DNA of 64,000 nt from CAVAWX01 sp963614215 (GCA_963614215.1 CAVECB010000005.1:24533-88532), one strand, 5' to 3'; numbered from the stretch's first letter, positions 1 through 8,888 are shown. Notes: generated by a model from the sequence alone, not told the origin. Numbers and translations are program-made.

Positions 1-692
1 GCGAGGTGCGCGAGGCTGATGGACTGGCCGCCGTATTGGCTGGAGGCCACCTGCGCGATGATCTGCGTCGCGATGTTGCAGGCCGTGGAAAACGAATGCG
101 GCTTTTCGATGAGGGTACCGGATATGACCGTACCGTTTTGCAGCATGTCGTTGAGGTTCACCAGATCGCAGTTGTGCATGTGCTGCGCATAGTAATCCGA
201 GTCGTGGAAGTGGATGATGCCCTCCTTATGGGCCTCAACCACGTCTTGGGGCAAAAGCATGCGCATGGTCAGGTCGCGCGAGACCTCGCCTGCCATATAG
301 TCGCGCTGCACGGACACGACGGTCGGGTTCTTGTTCGAGTTCTCCTGCTTGACCTCTTCGTTGTTGCACTCGATAAGCGACAGTATCTTGTCGTCGGTGG
401 TGTTGTTTTGGCGCTTGAGGTTTTGCAGGTAGCGGTAGATGATGTACTTGCGCGCCACCTCGAAGCAGTCCAAGGCCATGATCTCGTCTTCGACCATGTC
501 TTGAATCTCTTCCACCGACACGGCATGGCCGGCGCTCTCGCATTTGTCGGCCACGTTTTCCGAGGCGTAGCGCACCTGGCGCTCCGTCAGGCGCTCGGCA
601 CGGGCAACCTCCTGATTGGCCGCGCGTATGGCGTTGGCAATCTTTTCTATGTCGAAAAGGACTTCCGATCCGTTGCGCTTGATGATCTTCAT
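1..692 (-). CDS. nrdD: Anaerobic ribonucleoside-triphosphate reductase, N-terminal part (cut by window edge)
   Basis: Class III ribonucleotide reductase reduces NTPs to dNTPs without oxygen, using a glycyl radical installed by NrdG. About 230 residues are visible and the gene runs off the left edge, so the glycyl-radical C-terminus is not seen. The start MKIIKRNGSEV is followed by an ATP-cone allosteric domain (about residues 1-95) and then the start of the catalytic domain, including a HFHDSDYYAQHMHNCDL stretch typical of NrdD. The ATG at 692 is the natural family start. Two NrdR-box-like palindromes lie about 175-220 bp upstream, so NrdR control is likely. Identification is firm from the family sequence. 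Confidence 0.93.
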   Translation of the reverse strand, partial: MKIIKRNGSEVLFDIEKIANAIRAANQEVARAERLTERQVRYASENVADKCESAGHAVSVEEIQDMVEDEIMALDCFEVARKYIIYRYLQNLKRQNNTTDDKILSLIECNNEEVKQENSNKNPTVVSVQRDYMAGEVSRDLTMRMLLPQDVVEAHKEGIIHFHDSDYYAQHMHNCDLVNLNDMLQNGTVISGTLIEKPHSFSTACNIATQIIAQVASSQYGGQSISLAHL

Positions 693-865
693 GTCGTCAC
701 CCATCCCCTTCGTCGCTCGTCGCTGAGTTCTCGTCGCTGAGGTCTTGTATTTGCCGCGGAAAAACCGCGAGGACACATCCGCAACAAGCGCATGGGCATA
801 TGCGCGTCTCGGCCGTGCGGGAAGGGAGAATACGCCATCGGGGGCAAAAGATGGCGCTCGTTTAT

Positions 866-913
866 CCACAATATCTTGTGGAATTCAAGTGGTAAAGATA
901 CTAGGACTTGTGT
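866..913 (-). promoter_or_regulatory. Paired NrdR-box-like operators upstream of nrdD
   Basis: Site 1 (866-881) reads CCACAATATCTTGTGG, a near-palindrome matching about 13 of 16 positions of the NrdR consensus acaCwAtATaTwGtgt. Site 2 (898-913) reads ATACTAGGACTTGTGT and is weaker, about 11 of 16. Their centres are 32 bp apart, three helical turns, which is the usual spacing for tandem NrdR boxes. The spacing and the nrdD neighbour support the call; binding is inferred. I see no gene in the rest of the 693-1228 intergenic stretch. Confidence 0.6.
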
Positions 914-1228
914 TTTTGCAGGTCGCCCGCCGATGTTTGGAAGCGCGGGCGAGAGGGGTGAAGAAAGATGGCGGGACGTGTTTTTTCTGCGAGCGGACGC
1001 GGCGGCTCGCGGGCAGCCTGCGGGCGGGTAAAGCGGATGCCGGACACGGGATGGGTGCGGCGGCGTGCGGTGCGGGCGGCGGGCGGCGTGCGGTGCGGAC
1101 GGCGATTTTTTGCGTCGTGAAAAGAGACGCGGCGGGCGCATGATGTGCAACCCGCCGCGCCACGCGGTCGATATTCAAAGCCGGCTTTGGATGCCGCCCC
1201 GCCCGAGGCCGAGTCCCAAGCGCCGCCC

Positions 1229-1702
1229 CTATTTCACGATGAGCACGGGCAGGTCCGTCGAGCGCAAGACGGCATAGGAGACCGAGCCGAGTGCGCCGCG
1301 TATGGCGCCCAGGCCGCGCCGCCCCATGACGATGCAGTCGCACTCGTGGCGCTTCGCGTAGCGCGGGATGATCTCTTGGGCATGCCCGCCGATGACCTCG
1401 ATGTCGACTGTGAGGCCTTGCGGCGCCGGGCCTAGGGCATCTTCTATCTCGCGCGAGAGCTGCGCCTTTTGCTCCTGCACATAGCCCTGGCGCGTCTCCT
1501 TGGCGGCCTCGACGTCGAAGTCCTTCACGCCGGCCATGCGCGCGGCCACCTCGAAGGCGGCGTCGTTGTAATCGGGCAGGTCGGTGACGTTTAGGATGAG
1601 GAGCTTCGCGTTGTCCTCGCCGGCGGCCAGGCCTGCCGCCGCATGCAGGGCGCGCTGGGCATGTTCGGATTTGTCGTAGGGGACCAGAATGTTCGTGTAC
1701 AT
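1229..1702 (-). CDS. Universal stress protein (UspA family)
   Basis: 157-residue single-domain cytoplasmic protein with a Usp alpha/beta fold. It begins MYTNILVPYDKSEHAQ and near its end has GRRGLGAIRGALGSVS, the G-x2-G-x9-G-(S/T) ATP-binding signature of UspA proteins. A longer open frame exists upstream, but the ATG at 1702 is chosen because GGAGGA lies just ahead of it and the family begins here. Such proteins bind ATP and aid survival under starvation or stress; the specific role is unknown. It is monocistronic, lying between nrdD and an intergenic repeat. Confidence 0.9.
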   Translation of the reverse strand: MYTNILVPYDKSEHAQRALHAAAGLAAGEDNAKLLILNVTDLPDYNDAAFEVAARMAGVKDFDVEAAKETRQGYVQEQKAQLSREIEDALGPAPQGLTVDIEVIGGHAQEIIPRYAKRHECDCIVMGRRGLGAIRGALGSVSYAVLRSTDLPVLIVK

Positions 1703-1812
1703 GGCGCATCCTCCTTCAGACGTCGCCGCTTGCGCTTCGCGGCGCATGGTGAACAGACGCCCCCATTGTAGCGCGGCACGCCCGCACGCGGCACACGCCC
1801 CCGCAAGGCCAT

Positions 1813-1999
1813 GTTTTGGCGCAATTGTCGACATTCGGCGACACCAAAAGTCCCTTTTTGCACGTCAAATGCGCAAAGATGGACTTCCGGCGACATTATC
1901 GCCCCCGTTTACCGTCGCCCAAAGTCCCCTTTTGCGCAAAATCGCCCGCAAGACGGAAACGAAAGCCCCGAAACGTCGCCTGAAGTCGCTTTTTGCGCA
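1813..1999. repeat. Dispersed ~187-bp intergenic repeat, copy 1
   Basis: This stretch is highly similar to 62245-62430, in the same orientation. Both begin GTTTTGGCGCAATTGTCGAC and end in CTTTTTGCGCA. Inside each copy, read on the minus strand, a short module recurs about three times: TGCGCAAAA, then GGGACTT, then a GGCGAC/TGTCGCC element. Mismatches between the copies are scattered, so this is not a recent duplication. No convincing frame is conserved. It could be a structured RNA, a protein-binding array or a non-autonomous mobile repeat. The sequence alone does not decide. Confidence 0.75.
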
Positions 2000-2077
2000 C
2001 CGCGGGCGCTTTTCGCCACCCCAACTGCCGAGGCGAAGACGGTATGGGAGGGATGTGCGGGGCGCGGCAGGCAGCCC

Positions 2078-2974
2078 CTATTTCTCGCGCCACTTCGGCA
2101 GCTCGGGCTGCCAGTTTTCCTCCACCTCGCCAATCTTTTTCTTGCGCAGCAAAAAGACAGCCAGCGCCACGTCGAAAATGCACACCGCGAACGGAATCGG
2201 GCTGAAGCCGCCGCCGGCCGTACTTGTGAGCGTCGTGGTGTCGACGCCAAATAGCCAGATGCCCGACGAGGCCAAAATATCGTTGAGCGCATGGGTGAAG
2301 ACCACGACCCAGATGTTGCCCGTGCGATAGTAGATGGCGCAGAAAAGCACGCCGCCGCCTGCCGCCGAGAAAATCTGGCCGAACACGAACACGGGGTCTA
2401 GCGACAGGAAATTGCCCATGTGCAAAAGGCCGAAGAGGATGCCGGTGATGATGGCGCCCTTCCAGATGCCGCCGCGCGAAGTGCCGAAGTGCTCCAGCAG
2501 GGTCTCGCCCACGACGCCGCGGCAGGCCAGCTCCTCGCCCAAGCCGACGAAGAGGTAGCTTGCCACCATGACGACCGAGGCCGCGTTGAAGACGGGCAGT
2601 GTGCCGAACTGTTTCTCGAGAGTGGCGGGCTCGGCGAAGACGGCGCCGGCTATGAACATGAGCAGCAAGACGACGTAGATGCACAGCGGCACGGCGGCCA
2701 CGGCCAAGCCCCGCACGAAGCCCATGCCCTTCTTTTTCAGAATCGGCGCACGCCCGACCGCCAGCAAAATCAGGAATGCGACGAGCGAGAGGAAGGAGTC
2801 GCAAAAGATGGTGCCCACCGCCTCGTCCATGCGGTTGTCGAGCGCGATGCCGGACGTGACGAGGCCGTAGAGCTGGCCTGCCACCCTGATGCCGACCACC
2901 CAGCACACGACCAGAGCCACCACAGAAAACACCACGGGGTGCTTTTTCCTGAATTTCTTGAGCGCGTCGAGCAT
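2078..2974 (-). CDS. CPBP-family intramembrane metalloprotease (CAAX protease-like, Abi)
   Basis: 298-residue polytopic membrane protein with several hydrophobic segments. It carries all CPBP motifs in order: EELACRG (EExxxR, motif 1), FGLLHMGN (FxxxH, motif 2) and FTHALND (HxxxD, motif 3). Members are Glu/His metal-dependent intramembrane proteases, some linked to bacteriocin self-immunity or peptide processing. The substrate here is unknown. The start at MLDALKKFRKK is chosen over a longer open frame because GGAG lies just upstream. A sigma-70-like promoter is visible at 3049-3076. Confidence 0.85.
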   Translation of the reverse strand: MLDALKKFRKKHPVVFSVVALVVCWVVGIRVAGQLYGLVTSGIALDNRMDEAVGTIFCDSFLSLVAFLILLAVGRAPILKKKGMGFVRGLAVAAVPLCIYVVLLLMFIAGAVFAEPATLEKQFGTLPVFNAASVVMVASYLFVGLGEELACRGVVGETLLEHFGTSRGGIWKGAIITGILFGLLHMGNFLSLDPVFVFGQIFSAAGGGVLFCAIYYRTGNIWVVVFTHALNDILASSGIWLFGVDTTTLTSTAGGGFSPIPFAVCIFDVALAVFLLRKKKIGEVEENWQPELPKWREK

Positions 2975-3048
2975 CTCCACTCCTCGTCTGACGCCCCGCC
3001 ACGCGACTTGTGGCTTGCGGCGTCTTTTGCATGTGAACAAACGCAGCA

Positions 3049-3076
3049 ACTATACAGGAAAAAGGCGGGATGTCAC
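3049..3076 (-). promoter_or_regulatory. Predicted promoter for the CPBP protease gene
   Basis: Read on the minus strand, GTGACA (3076-3071) is followed after 16 bp by TATAGT (3054-3049), preceded by TG as in an extended -10. The first base of the gene lies about 75 bp downstream. The pattern fits a housekeeping sigma promoter. The rest of the 2975-3400 gap shows no gene that I can support. Confidence 0.5.
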
Positions 3077-3400
3077 ATGAAAAACACGAGGTCATGCGCC
3101 GTTTCACAGATTTTTTCCGATTTTCCCAACTTGACAATGCACGACTTAGATTTTTTGCGGCAAGTACAGGCAAGTAACATATGCGTGACAGGCCAGCCCG
3201 CATGCGCGGCGCAGCTCTAGAATCGCAGGCAAGCAAAGCGAAAGGGCGGCGCGGCACGTGGCGCGCGAGGCGCGATGCAACGGCAGCATGCGGCGCACAG
3301 CGCACGATGCGGCACACGACATGCAGCGCGACGCACGATGTGGCACGCACCCGCGCCCCCTTTCACCGAGAAACCACGACGGAAAGGACGGACACGCACC

Positions 3401-5320
3401 ATGCGCAAGTTTAAGACGGAAAGCAAGAAGCTCCTCGATTTGATGGTGAACTCCATCTACACGAACAAGGACATCTTCTTGCGCGAGCTGATATCCAACG
3501 CGTCGGACTCCCTCGACAAGCTCTACCTGAAGGCGCTGCAAGACGGCGACAAGTCCATCGTGCGCGGCGACCTCGGGATAGAGCTGGCTGTGGACCGCGA
3601 CGCGCGCACCATCACAATTTCCGACAACGGCATCGGCATGACGGACGCCGAGCTGGAAAAAAACCTCGGCACCATCGCGCACTCCGGCAGCCTCGAGTTC
3701 AAGGAGGGTGACCAGGCGCAGGCCAACGAGGAAGTGGACATCATCGGGCAGTTCGGCGTCGGCTTCTACTCGTCGTTCATGGTGGCCGACAAGGTCGTCG
3801 TCACGACGCGCCCCTACGGCTCGGAGGCGGCCTGGCGCTGGGAAAGCGACGGCCTGGAGGGCTACACAATCTCTGCGGCAGAGCGCGACGAACGCGGCAC
3901 CGACATCGTCTTGCACGTGCGCGAGAACACCGGCGAGGGCGAATCTGCCGAAGACTACGATCACTATCTCGGCCAGTACGCGCTCCAAGACCTGGTGAAG
4001 CGCTACAGCGACTACGTGCGCTACCCCATACGCATGGACGTGGAAAAATCGCGCGAGAAGCCCAAGCCCGACGACGCCGGCGACGACTACACGCCCGAGT
4101 ACGAGAGCTACGTCGAGACCGAGACGCTGAACTCCATGACCCCCATCTGGACGCGCAAAAAATCCGAGGTCACCGACGAGGAGTACGCCGAGTTCTACAA
4201 GTCCGAGTTCCACGACTTCTCCGACCCGCTGCTGACCATCCCGCTGCACGCGGAAGGCACGTTGAACTACGACGCGCTGCTCTTCGTGCCGTCGAAGGTC
4301 CCCGAGGCCTTCTACACCAAGGACTTCAAGAACGGACTCGAGCTCTACAGCTCGTCGGTGCTGATCACCGAGGCGAGCGAGGAGCTTTTGCCCGAGGCGT
4401 TTTCCTTCGTGCGCGGCGTCGTAGACAGCCCTGATTTGAACCTGAACATATCGCGCGAGATGCTGCAGCAAGACCGCCAGCTGAAGGCCATCGAGCGGCG
4501 CATCGAGAAGAAGGTGAAGCAGGAGCTGGAGAAGCTGCTCGAAGGCGATCGCGAGAAGTACGAACAGTTCTACGAGCAGTTCGGGCACGCGCTGAAGTAC
4601 GCCATCTACTCCAGCTACGGGATGCGCGGCGAGTTGCTGAACGACCTGCTGCTGTTCTACTCGGCCAAAGAAGAAAAGCTCGTCACGCTGAAGGAGTACG
4701 TCGAGGCGGCTGATGCCGAGCAAAAGAGCATCTTCTTTGCGGCCGGCGACACCGTCGAGCACCTGGCCAAGTCCACGAACGTGAAGGCCGTGCTGGAAAA
4801 GGGGCACGACGTGCTGCTGTGCGGCATGCAGATCGACGAGTTCACCCTCATGTCCATCGGGCGCTACGACGAGCACGACCTGCGCAACGTGGCCAGCGAG
4901 GACCTGGGATTGGAAAGCGACGAGGAAAAGGAGGCCGCCGAGAAGGTCGATGCCGACAACACGGACCTGTTCGCGCAGATGAAAGACGCGCTGCCCGAAT
5001 CCGTCGAGGCGGTTGTGGCCTCTACGCGCCTGTCCGAGGCGGCCGCGTGCATCACGGCGGCAGGGCCGGTCTCGCTGTCGATGGCGAAGTACTTCGCGTC
5101 CATGCCCAACAGCGAGGAGGCGCCCGCGCCCAAGTACAAGCTCGAGGTAAACCCCGGCCACGAGGTGTTCGCGACGCTGCAGGCCGCACACAAAGACGGC
5201 GACGAAGACAAGGTAGCCTCGTATGCCCGGCTGCTCTTCGACCAGGCGCTGCTTGCCGAGGGGCTGCCCATCGACGACCCGCTGGCCTTCAACGCGGCGG
5301 TGTGCGCGCTCATGAACTAA
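3401..5320 (+). CDS. htpG: Molecular chaperone HtpG (Hsp90)
   Basis: 639-residue cytosolic Hsp90. The N-terminal GHKL ATPase is clear: LRELISNASDSLDKL with the catalytic Glu and Asn, DNGIGMT, and QFGVGFYSSFMVADKV. Middle and C-terminal dimerisation domains follow at normal family length. The ATG at 3401 (MRKFKTESKKLLDLM) is chosen over a longer upstream frame because the family begins here and GGAAAGGA lies upstream. A long minus-strand open frame (3146-5191) across the same DNA is a high-GC shadow. Transcribed alone. Confidence 0.97.
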   Translation: MRKFKTESKKLLDLMVNSIYTNKDIFLRELISNASDSLDKLYLKALQDGDKSIVRGDLGIELAVDRDARTITISDNGIGMTDAELEKNLGTIAHSGSLEFKEGDQAQANEEVDIIGQFGVGFYSSFMVADKVVVTTRPYGSEAAWRWESDGLEGYTISAAERDERGTDIVLHVRENTGEGESAEDYDHYLGQYALQDLVKRYSDYVRYPIRMDVEKSREKPKPDDAGDDYTPEYESYVETETLNSMTPIWTRKKSEVTDEEYAEFYKSEFHDFSDPLLTIPLHAEGTLNYDALLFVPSKVPEAFYTKDFKNGLELYSSSVLITEASEELLPEAFSFVRGVVDSPDLNLNISREMLQQDRQLKAIERRIEKKVKQELEKLLEGDREKYEQFYEQFGHALKYAIYSSYGMRGELLNDLLLFYSAKEEKLVTLKEYVEAADAEQKSIFFAAGDTVEHLAKSTNVKAVLEKGHDVLLCGMQIDEFTLMSIGRYDEHDLRNVASEDLGLESDEEKEAAEKVDADNTDLFAQMKDALPESVEAVVASTRLSEAAACITAAGPVSLSMAKYFASMPNSEEAPAPKYKLEVNPGHEVFATLQAAHKDGDEDKVASYARLLFDQALLAEGLPIDDPLAFNAAVCALMN

Positions 5321-5323
5321 CGC

Positions 5324-5385
5324 GGTGAAAGGGGCGGGTCGGCCTTTTCGTGCGGAGAGGTGTTTGACCCGCCTGCGTTTTCACC
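5324..5385 (+). terminator. Long imperfect hairpin after htpG
   Basis: GGTGAAAGGGGCGGGTC (5324-5340) pairs with GACCCGCCTGCGTTTTCACC (5366-5385) across a loop of about 25 bases, just after the htpG stop. There is no clean U-run, so it may be a weak or factor-assisted terminator or a 3'-end stabiliser. Confidence 0.4.
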
Positions 5386-5671
5386 CGGAAGCGTCGGCTG
5401 TGCTTCGGCCACAGCTGCCTCGAAGGCGCCCAGCCGCCCGCGGGCGCTTTCGGGCGCCGAACCACAAGATAGAGTGTTTTCCTGAAAACAAAACCCCATC
5501 CAGAGTGGTTTTGTGCTATCATCCGCCTCAACTTGCACTATCTGTTGCAATGCCCTGCAGCAGCGTCGCACTGTTCATTCTGCATCCGCACGGGACGCAC
5601 TGTCCCTGCAGAAAGGAGCAACGCCGCCATGCACGCTGCACGGGCACTCCACGAAGGCGCGGTGGTCTGAA

Positions 5672-5785
5672 ATGCGCCTCATCCGACTCTTCAAGCGCAC
5701 CTGCATCCGCAACGACATGTACATACGGCGCCACCGCCGCATCTTCTCGCGGCGCAGCGGCTACCGCCTGCGCATCATGCGCTAA
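5672..5785 (+). CDS. Possible 37-residue arginine-rich small protein behind a short leader ORF
   Basis: A strong AAGGAG site (about 5612-5617) precedes ATG 5629, which opens a 13-codon frame ending in TGA at 5668-5670. One base later, ATG 5672 opens this frame: MRLIRLFKRTCIRNDMYIRR and on to an Arg-rich end. The very basic peptide could bind RNA or membranes. I do not recognise a family. The spacing suggests translational coupling, with the first ORF as leader. Chance coding in GC-rich DNA is a real alternative; only the good ribosome site argues against it. Nothing else in 5386-5863 looks like a gene. Confidence 0.3.
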   Translation: MRLIRLFKRTCIRNDMYIRRHRRIFSRRSGYRLRIMR

Positions 5786-5863
5786 ACAGCATCCGGCTTC
5801 CCGCCGCCACGTCTACAATAGCGCCACCCGTCCCCTTCACCGAAAGGAAAGGCGCTGTTTCCC

Positions 5864-6145
5864 ATGCGCTATGAAGACAAGCTGCGCCAGGCCGACCGCG
5901 AGGCACGCGCGGCGCTCATAGGCCTTGCCGCGACCATCGTCGTGTGGGCGGCCTGCGGATTTGGCCTGGCACCCAGCGGCATCTATGTGTGCGCCACCCC
6001 GCTGTGGGTCGTCGCGGGCTGCGGCGGCACCTTCCTGTTCACCGTAGGCGTAGCCATCTGGATGGCATGCCATGTGATGAAAGACGTTGGCTTGGACGAC
6101 GAGGACGCCCCCGCAAGCCTCGCAGAAAAAGAGGCGCGCCCGTGA
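5864..6145 (+). CDS. YhdT-like small membrane protein (DUF997)
   Basis: 93 residues with two hydrophobic segments (about 18-40 and 48-72). Size, topology and position match the DUF997/YhdT family, almost always encoded just before panF. Its TGA overlaps the GTG start of the next gene by four bases, showing translational coupling. It probably assists assembly or function of the sodium/pantothenate symporter, but its biochemical role is not established. GAAAGGAAAG lies upstream. Confidence 0.8.
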   Translation: MRYEDKLRQADREARAALIGLAATIVVWAACGFGLAPSGIYVCATPLWVVAGCGGTFLFTVGVAIWMACHVMKDVGLDDEDAPASLAEKEARP

Positions 6146-7758
6146 ACGACGCCCTGCTCGCCCTCGGCCCCACCATAGCCTTCCTCGCCGTCTCGATCGC
6201 GCTTGCCGCCTGGATACGCGCACGCTCGCGCACAAGTGGCGCCGGTTTTGCAACCGAGTACTTCATCGCCAACCGCTCGCTCGGCGGCTTCGTTTTGGCC
6301 ATGACGACGGTGGCCACCTACGGCTCGGTCAGCTCGTTTGTGGGCGGCCCGGGTCAGGCGTGGCAGGTCGGCTTTGGCTGGGTCTACATGGCGGCCGTGC
6401 AGACGACGGCGCTCTTTTTGCTCTACGGCATCATGGGCAAGAAACTCGCGCTGGTCAGCCGCAGGCTCGGCGCCGTCACCGTGGTCGACGTCATCCGCGC
6501 GCGCTACCGCTCGGACGCGCTCGCGAACCTGAGCGCCGCCGTGATTGTGTGCTTCTTCGTCGCGATGATGGTCGCGCAGTTCGTGGGCGGCGCCAAGATA
6601 TTTGAGGCCGTGACCGGACAGAGCTACGTGGCAGGCCTTGCCCTGTTCGGCGTGGCGGTCGTCGTCTACACCACCGTCGGCGGCTTTCGCGGCGTGGCGG
6701 CCACCGACGCGCTGTGCGGCGTGGCGATGCTCGTGTGCATCGTCGTGCTCGCGGCGGGCCTGCTGGCTGCCGGCGGCGGCTGGGAGGCCGTCATGGAGCG
6801 CATCGGGCGCGACAACCCCGAGCTTTTCGACCCGCTGGCAGGCGGCCAGATGCCGCTCGGGCTCTACGCCACGCAATGGATGCTCGTGGGCGTCTTCACC
6901 TTCGCCCTGCCCCAGTCCGTCGTGCGCTGCATGGGCTTTCGCGACGAACGCGCCTTGCGCCGCGCGCTTGTCGTCGGCACCGTCGTCATCGGCGTCATGA
7001 TGATTGCCGTTACCGCGCTGGGGGTGCTGGCCCGCGGCGTGCTCGACGGCCCACTGTCTGCCTACGGCGGCTCGGTAGACAACATCATCCCCGCCGCCAT
7101 CGTGCAAAGCCTGCCGCCCGCGCTGGCAGGCGTCGCCATCATCGGGCCTTTGGCCGCGTCCATCTCGACGGTCAGCTCGCTTTTGATCAGTGCGTCGAGC
7201 TCCATCGTGAAAGACGTGTGGATGCACCGGCGCGAGGCGTCCGGTCGCCCCGTGCCAGAAATAGCGGTGGCGCGGCGCTCGCAGCTGTTCACCCTAGGCG
7301 TCGGCGTGCTCGTCTTCGTCTTGGCCGTCGTGCCGCCCGACCTCATCTGGAAGATGAACATGTTCGCCTTTGGCGGCCTGGAGACGGCGTTTTGCTGGGT
7401 GCTCGTGGCCGGCCTGTACTGGCGGCGGGCGAGCAAGTGGGGGGCGCTGCTGTCGATGGCGGGCGGCGTGCTCGTCTACTGCGCGCTCATGGTTGCCGGC
7501 ATCAAGCCTTTTGGCCTGCACCAGATAGCCACGGCCATGCCCGTCTCGCTCGCGCTCATGGTGATAGGCTCGCTGGCAGGGCCGAAAGACGAGCCGGACG
7601 GAGTGTTCTTTCCCGCGCGGACGAAAAGCGCGTGCAACAGTGCCGCAGATGGTGCGGTGGATGGCGCGGTGGATGGCGCGAACGGTGAAGGCGGCGTGGC
7701 GGATGATGAAAGCGGCGCCGGCGGTGAAGGCGGCAGCATCCGCAGGAACAGGGCATAA
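6142..7758 (+). CDS. panF: Sodium/pantothenate symporter (SSS family)
   Basis: 538-residue polytopic membrane protein of the sodium:solute symporter family, with about 12-13 hydrophobic segments. The early YFIANRSLGGFVLAMT motif and the YhdT partner next door point to PanF, which imports pantothenate (vitamin B5) for CoA synthesis. The GTG at 6142 overlaps the yhdT stop (GTGA). The final 55 or so residues are a Gly/Ala/Asp-rich repetitive tail (ADGAVDGAVDGANGEGG) outside the transporter fold, probably disordered and cytoplasmic. Substrate is inferred from context; another SSS substrate is possible. Confidence 0.85.
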   Translation: MNDALLALGPTIAFLAVSIALAAWIRARSRTSGAGFATEYFIANRSLGGFVLAMTTVATYGSVSSFVGGPGQAWQVGFGWVYMAAVQTTALFLLYGIMGKKLALVSRRLGAVTVVDVIRARYRSDALANLSAAVIVCFFVAMMVAQFVGGAKIFEAVTGQSYVAGLALFGVAVVVYTTVGGFRGVAATDALCGVAMLVCIVVLAAGLLAAGGGWEAVMERIGRDNPELFDPLAGGQMPLGLYATQWMLVGVFTFALPQSVVRCMGFRDERALRRALVVGTVVIGVMMIAVTALGVLARGVLDGPLSAYGGSVDNIIPAAIVQSLPPALAGVAIIGPLAASISTVSSLLISASSSIVKDVWMHRREASGRPVPEIAVARRSQLFTLGVGVLVFVLAVVPPDLIWKMNMFAFGGLETAFCWVLVAGLYWRRASKWGALLSMAGGVLVYCALMVAGIKPFGLHQIATAMPVSLALMVIGSLAGPKDEPDGVFFPARTKSACNSAADGAVDGAVDGANGEGGVADDESGAGGEGGSIRRNRA

Positions 7759-7788
7759 GGCGCGCGGCGCCGGCGGAAGGGAATCTCC

Positions 7789-8205
7789 ATGCACGAGTTC
7801 AGCTTGATACAAGGCGTCATCGACTCGGTCACACCCGTTGCCCGCGAGCACGGCGCGCGCAAGGTGACGGCCATCGCGCTCGACATAGGACGGCTGACCG
7901 AGGTCGACCGTGAGTGCATGGACTTCGCCTTCTCGGCGGTCACCGACGGCGATGCGCTCTTCGACGGCGCAGAGCTGACCATGAACTTCATCGAGCCGCG
8001 CTCGAAGTGCCTCGACTGCGGGCTGGAGTTCGAGCACGACCGCTTCCACCGGCGCTGCCCCACGTGCGGCTCGGACGTGACGAGCATCGTGGCCGGTCGC
8101 GAGTTAAACGTCGCGTCGATGGAAATTGAGTCGCCCGACGAAGATGACGACGACGCTAGCGACGCCGACAACGAGAAGAGCGCAGCCAACAGAGATGGAA
8201 TTTGA
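7789..8205 (+). CDS. hypA: Hydrogenase maturation nickel metallochaperone HypA
   Basis: 138 residues starting MHEFSLIQ, where the N-terminal Met and His2 form the nickel site. Two CxxC pairs, CLDC and CPTC, make the structural zinc site. HypA delivers nickel to [NiFe]-hydrogenase with HypB. The final 25 residues are an unusual acidic extension (SPDEDDDDASDADNEKS). No other hyp or hydrogenase gene lies in the window, so partners must be elsewhere. It lies 30 bp after panF. Confidence 0.92.
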   Translation: MHEFSLIQGVIDSVTPVAREHGARKVTAIALDIGRLTEVDRECMDFAFSAVTDGDALFDGAELTMNFIEPRSKCLDCGLEFEHDRFHRRCPTCGSDVTSIVAGRELNVASMEIESPDEDDDDASDADNEKSAANRDGI

Positions 8206-8261
8206 AGCTTCGCCGCGCCGACGCAAACGCCCGGCGCGCACAGGAAAACGGAGGAAAGAAC

Positions 8262-8888
8262 ATGAACGTAAACTTCGCCAAACGAAACGAGCTTTTGGGC
8301 CAGGCCGTCGTGAAGGGCTTGGAGAGTCGCAACATGAGCGCCTGCTACGTCGCGACCAAGGAAGACGCGCTGGCCAAGGCGCTAGAGCTTATCCCCGTCG
8401 GCAGCACGGTGGGCATCGGCGGCTGCGAGAGCGCCAAGGAGATCGGCCTTGTCGATGCGCTCGAGGCAGGCGACTACAACTTCTTGGGTCACGGCGGCGC
8501 AGACCCGCGAGCCGAGCTCTTGGCCACCTACGATAGCGATGTCTTCATCTCGAGCGCCAACGCCATGACCGACGACGGCGTGCTCGTCAACATCGACGGC
8601 AACTCCAACCGAGTCTCTTGCATCGCCCAAGGCCCCAGGCAAGTGCTCTTCATCATCGGAATGAACAAGGTCTGCCCCGACCTCGACAGCGCCATGAAGC
8701 GCGCCCGCGAGATTGCCGCGCCTGTTAACGCCCAGCGCTTCGATTTAAAAACCCCATGCAAGCTCAAGGGCAAGTGCAGCGACTGCAAGAGCGCAGACAC
8801 CATCTGCTGTCAGTTCCTCATCACGCGATTTTCGCGCCACGAGGGCCGCATCCACGTGATCATGGTCGGCGAGAACCTAGGCTTCTAG
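8262..8888 (+). CDS. LUD-domain protein (LutC/YkgG-like)
   Basis: 208 residues with the LUD (DUF162) fold: VGIGGCESAKEIGL near the start of the domain and DVFISSANAMTDDGVLVNIDG in the middle. The family includes LutC, part of an iron-sulfur lactate dehydrogenase complex, but stand-alone LUD proteins like this are mostly uncharacterised. A Cys-rich stretch near the end (CKLKGKCSDCKSADTICC) suggests metal or cluster binding. The start at 8262 follows GGAGG with good spacing. It follows hypA closely, so may be co-transcribed. Confidence 0.85.
   Translation: MNVNFAKRNELLGQAVVKGLESRNMSACYVATKEDALAKALELIPVGSTVGIGGCESAKEIGLVDALEAGDYNFLGHGGADPRAELLATYDSDVFISSANAMTDDGVLVNIDGNSNRVSCIAQGPRQVLFIIGMNKVCPDLDSAMKRAREIAAPVNAQRFDLKTPCKLKGKCSDCKSADTICCQFLITRFSRHEGRIHVIMVGENLGF

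Noticed and set aside
3131..3160. TTGACA at 3131 as -35 of an htpG promoter
   Set aside because: No acceptable -10 at 16-18 bp; the AT-rich stretch is not at the right distance.
3146..5191. 681-codon open frame on the minus strand
   Set aside because: Lies wholly opposite htpG; composition (Leu/Val/His/Arg-rich, no motifs) is that of an antisense shadow in GC-rich DNA.
5944..6141. Longer start for panF
   Set aside because: The extra N-terminus is Arg/His-rich and overlaps yhdT; GTG 6142 at the GTGA overlap fits the family start.
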